Shown: positions 33,662-35,681 of the stretch, one piece after another
How the letters are laid out: every line of letters begins with the position of its first letter
Numbering within the stretch: position 1 is the stretch's first letter
NCBI GenBank assembly: GCA_009379825.1
Contig: WHTA01000060.1
Location: forward strand, 1 to 35,681
DNA length: 35,681 nucleotides
DNA from: Streptosporangiales bacterium
GTDB taxonomy: Bacteria > Actinomycetota > Actinomycetes > Streptosporangiales > WHST01
Direction: 5' to 3'
Notes under the pieces: generated by a model
Databases searched by the model: none
What the model was told of the DNA's origin: nothing
The model's input: the letters and a program-made list of their open reading frames with translations, nothing else
Translations under genes and position numbers: made by a program

Positions 33662-33873
33662 GCCAGTCCGGCCGTCCGTCTGCACGCGCATAACGGCGCC
33701 GCCTCGCGGCCGTGGACTGGCAAGAGAAAGGGGACCCCGTGGCGACGAAGCACCCCGAACTGCTACGCGCCACGGGGGTGTGGGCGCCCGCCGGTGCCTG
33801 GAGCAGGCACCCACCTCGTGCCCTCTTGGAGAGCACTGTGCAGGCAGTTCATTGCCCCCAATGCCGCCTGCAC
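33662..33873. other. Run of strong hairpins, possible structured RNA
   Basis: The gap 33639-33942 has no convincing gene but holds successive stems: GCCAGTCC/GGACTGGC (33662-33722, with inner GGCCG/CGGCC), CCCCGTGGCG/CGCCACGGGG (33735-33777), GGTGCCTG-GAG-CAGGCACC (33793-33811), a small CTCT/AGAG, and GTGCAGGC/GCCTGCAC with inner CATTG/CAATG (33838-33873). On the minus strand the 33735-33777 stem is followed by a pyrimidine run (TCCCCTTTCTCTT), so it might end a minus-strand transcript. Orientation and role are unknown. A weak 57-codon frame (GTG 33739 to 33912) runs through the same bases. Confidence 0.5.
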
Positions 33874-33942
33874 ACGGAACAACGCGCGAGACGGGTGTTT
33901 GGTTGCCTCTGAAACACGGAAACTTCGCTCTGGTGTTACCAG

Positions 33943-34836
33943 TCAGCAAGACAGGCCGAGTAGCCGGCGTGGGTTGTCCCAGCAGACGGCGCGGAGGAAG
34001 TCGTCGCCGAGGTCGAGCCTGGTCAGCGCCTCCAGCTGGTGGGCGTACGGGTAGGGGATGTTCGGGAAGTCCGAGCCGAGGACGATCCGGTCACCGTGGT
34101 CGGCGAGCCGCGGGACGGCGGCCGGCGGCAGCGGGGCGCCGAGCTCGGCGAAGAAATCGGTGGCCGCCATGGTGGTGTCCAGGTGCACCCGGTCGTAGCG
34201 GTCGAGCAGGTCGAGGAACTGGCCGTACTCGGGCGCACCGAGGTGCGCGACGACGGCGGTGAGGCGCGGGTGCTCGGCCAGCACCTCGGCGAACACGTCG
34301 GGACCGGTGTACGCGCCGGGCTGCGGGCCGCTGCCACAGTGCACCACGACGGGTACGCCGGCGTCGGCGAGGTCGCCCCAGACGGGCTTCAGCAGCGGGT
34401 CGCGCGGGTCGTAGCCGCCGACCTGCACGTGCGCCTTGAACAGCTGCACCCCGTCGTCGAGCGCGGCACGGACGTAGCCGGCGGCCGCCGGCTCCGGGTA
34501 GAAGGTCGCGCAGCGCAGGGCGCCGGTGGTGCGGTCGGCGAAGTCCACGGCCCAGGCGTTCAGCGACGCCGCCATGTCGGGTTTGTGCGGATAGCTGAGC
34601 GCACCGAAGACCCGCACCCCCAGGTCGCGCAGCACCTGCACCCGCTCGGCTTCGGCGAGGCGGTACGTGATCGGCCACGGGAAACCGAGCAGCGGCCCGC
34701 CCTGTTCGAAGTACTGCCACACCCGTTCGAGCAGCCGGGGCGGCATGAAGTGGACATGCAGGTCGACCAGGCCGGGCAGGCCGAGGGCGTCGACGAACGA
34801 CGGCACCTCGGCGTCGGTACGCGGTGGCTGGCTCAC
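33943..34836 (-). CDS. Amidohydrolase family protein (Amidohydro_2)
   Basis: A 297-aa metal-dependent hydrolase or decarboxylase barrel. DLHVHFMP provides the first metal ligands; Lys in LFKAHVQVGG, His in VVVHCGSG and AHLGAPEY, and GSDFPNIPYPY complete the site. Proteins of this group include aromatic acid decarboxylases and lactonases; substrate is unknown. Its start overlaps the tetR stop by 4 nt, so it is translated with and probably regulated by the TetR protein. Confidence 0.9.
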   Translation of the reverse strand: MSQPPRTDAEVPSFVDALGLPGLVDLHVHFMPPRLLERVWQYFEQGGPLLGFPWPITYRLAEAERVQVLRDLGVRVFGALSYPHKPDMAASLNAWAVDFADRTTGALRCATFYPEPAAAGYVRAALDDGVQLFKAHVQVGGYDPRDPLLKPVWGDLADAGVPVVVHCGSGPQPGAYTGPDVFAEVLAEHPRLTAVVAHLGAPEYGQFLDLLDRYDRVHLDTTMAATDFFAELGAPLPPAAVPRLADHGDRIVLGSDFPNIPYPYAHQLEALTRLDLGDDFLRAVCWDNPRRLLGLSC

Positions 34837-35438
34837 TGATCGGATGCTACGTGCTCACCGAGCAGTCCGCGCAAACCCGCGCGGTAATCGTCCACGTCGA
34901 CGTCGCCGAGCACGGTCAGCTGCAGCATGAAGCCCTGGTTCACCGCGGCGAGCACCCGGGCGATCGTCGCCGCGGGGACGTCGGCACGCAGCACCCCCGC
35001 CTCCTGGTAGGCCGCTGCGACGCGGCTCAGCCGGTCGAAGGCGATGCCGATGTTGGCGCGCAGCGTAGCGGCGACCTCCGGCGAGCGGATCGCCTCGCCC
35101 CAGATCTGGCTGACGAGCTTGGCGAACTCGTCGGCGTCGTTCGCCGCTTTGATCCTGAGCAGCAGCTGGCCGAGCAGCTCGTCCAGCGGCGGCAGGTCGC
35201 TGGTGTCGACCTCGTCCAAGATGCTCGTGACGTCGGCGATCTTGCTCTGTGCGATGGCGCCGATCAGCTCGGCCTTGCTGCCGAAGTACCGGTAGAAGGC
35301 GCCGGCCGACAGCCCGGCCTCCTTGAACACGTCCTGCATCGACGTGGCGTGGAAGCCGTTGCGGACGAAGCAGGTGCGTGCCGCCGCCAGGATCTGGGCG
35401 CGGCGGGCGTCGAGGTGTTCCTGGCTGACTCGTGGCAT
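34833..35438 (-). CDS. TetR/AcrR family regulator
   Basis: A 201-aa regulator. The helix-turn-helix is ILAAARTCFVRNGFHATSMQ...AGAFYRYFGSKAELI, as in TetR proteins; the rest is a helical ligand/dimer domain. The ATG at 35438 is the natural start; upstream codons overlap the promoter TTGTCA-17-TATTTT, and the transcript probably begins just before the ATG. An operator sits inside the promoter spacer, so autorepression is likely. Confidence 0.92.
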   Translation of the reverse strand: MPRVSQEHLDARRAQILAAARTCFVRNGFHATSMQDVFKEAGLSAGAFYRYFGSKAELIGAIAQSKIADVTSILDEVDTSDLPPLDELLGQLLLRIKAANDADEFAKLVSQIWGEAIRSPEVAATLRANIGIAFDRLSRVAAAYQEAGVLRADVPAATIARVLAAVNQGFMLQLTVLGDVDVDDYRAGLRGLLGEHVASDQ

Positions 35439-35445
35439 GAGACCA

Positions 35446-35523
35446 AAAATAGAACGTTCGTTCTCTATTGACAACTCCACCGCGCGGGCGCACAGTTATG
35501 GCTATAAAAAGAACATTCATTCT
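35446..35523. promoter_or_regulatory. tetR promoter and two TetR operators
   Basis: For tetR, -35 TTGTCA (complement of 35469-35474) and -10 TATTTT (complement of 35446-35451) have a 17-nt spacer. Operator AGAACGTTCGTTCT (35451-35464, perfect AGAACG/CGTTCT arms) fills that spacer. A second, 12-of-14 matching site AGAACATTCATTCT (35510-35523) lies just upstream of the ribosome site of the divergent interrupted gene. Confidence 0.7.
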
Positions 35524-35536
35524 CTTAGGAGTAGGG

Positions 35537-35546
35537 ATGTCAGCTA
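35537..35546 (+). pseudogene. Start of a TetR-controlled gene cut by an IS element
   Basis: AGGAG (35527-35531) and ATG (35537) open a frame MSA on the plus strand, right after a TetR operator. At codon 4 the sequence changes into the end of an IS5-type element, and the frame stops after 14 codons. The rest of this gene should lie beyond the IS, outside the window. The identity of the target gene is unknown. Confidence 0.6.
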
Positions 35547-35681
35547 GGCCGTGTCTCGTAAATGCGTGGTCCAGGCGATGACAGCGTTCAAGACGGCGGC
35601 GGCGTGGTAGACGATGGCGAGTTTGTCGTAGCGGGTGGCGAGGCCGCGCCACTGCTTGAGGTGGCAGAAGCGGCGTTCGAC
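35544..35681 (-). mobile_element. IS5-type insertion sequence, transposase C-terminus (partial)
   Basis: The last 45 codons of a DDE transposase, running off the right edge: VERRFCHLKQWRGLATRYDK, then a hydrophobic segment (LAIVYHAAAVLNAVIAW) and stop TAG at 35546-35544. VERRFxxLKxWR is the conserved region containing the catalytic Glu of the IS5 family. The element end, beginning about 35547 as GGCCGTGTCTCGTAAA, directly follows a TA, a likely target dinucleotide. Confidence 0.85.

Noticed and set aside
33662-33873. Integron attC site
   Set aside because: No conserved RYYYAAC/GTTRRRY core boxes were seen and there is no integrase; several separate stems rather than one imperfect palindrome.
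33739-33912. 57-codon frame with a CPxC motif and a fair ribosome site (AAAGGGG)
   Set aside because: Third-position GC is low for this genome, and the bases are better explained by the consecutive hairpins; kept only as a weak possibility.

Overview
The window looks like a chromosomal segment of a high-GC actinomycete. Third codon positions are strongly G/C biased. Two F420-type flavin enzyme families are present, several genes have a TAnnnT -10 box only 6-7 nt upstream of the start codon (leaderless style), and a one-piece tmRNA encodes the tag ANSKRNHFALAA, which has the actinobacterial form. Genus cannot be fixed from the sequence alone.

Layout. 1-5.4 kb: a 58-bp tandem repeat, then a complete peptide-type ABC importer operon on the minus strand (binding lipoprotein, two permeases, a fused double ATPase). 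5.6-15.5 kb: accessory genes, namely a DUF4232 lipoprotein, a DUF5701 protein, an EamA exporter, a MarR regulator with a divergent MFS exporter, an LLM flavin enzyme, an IlvD/Edd sugar-acid dehydratase with an SDR, a MetE-like protein and an AraC regulator. Three of these (EamA, MFS, AraC) are each broken by one indel; the EamA lesion is an exact 13-bp tandem duplication. 15.5-17.3 kb: an F420/PPOX oxidoreductase overlapping a BBE-type FAD oxidase.

17.3-21.2 kb is the most remarkable part. A NUDIX/winged-helix (NrtR-like) regulator is divergent from a two-gene operon. The first gene is a nucleoside phosphorylase/nucleosidase-fold enzyme with a short motif at its extreme C-terminus. The second is a four-helix membrane protein with nearly the same motif at its extreme N-terminus. 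The motif (TNIA..xATVGxQ[LI]GIN.G) resembles RHIM/BASS amyloid-signalling motifs, and the placement (effector C-terminus, neighbour N-terminus) is that of bacterial amyloid-signalling pairs. One palindrome covers both divergent -35 boxes, a 17-bp direct repeat flanks the three genes, and the membrane gene uses ATA codons that are rare in such genomes. I propose this is an acquired immunity or programmed-death module with a nucleotide-cleaving effector.

21.2-23.3 kb: an Lrp regulator divergent from a LysE exporter, and a secreted endonuclease/exonuclease/phosphatase-fold protein. 23.4-33.2 kb: a catabolic locus built around two divergent, equal-length IclR paralogues. One heads a transport operon (a 39-aa membrane peptide plus a sodium:solute symporter). 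The other heads an enzyme operon (hydantoinase/oxoprolinase A and B, class III aminotransferase, CoA-transferase A and B). Four copies of a 15-bp operator, in two pairs with 20-bp pitch, sit over the two IclR promoters and start codons. The likely logic is uptake, ATP-dependent opening of a cyclic amide, transamination and CoA activation.

33.2-35.7 kb: tmRNA (ssrA) with its terminator, a stretch of successive strong hairpins of unknown role, an amidohydrolase co-transcribed with a TetR regulator, and the end of an IS5-type element that has entered codon 4 of the gene divergent from tetR.
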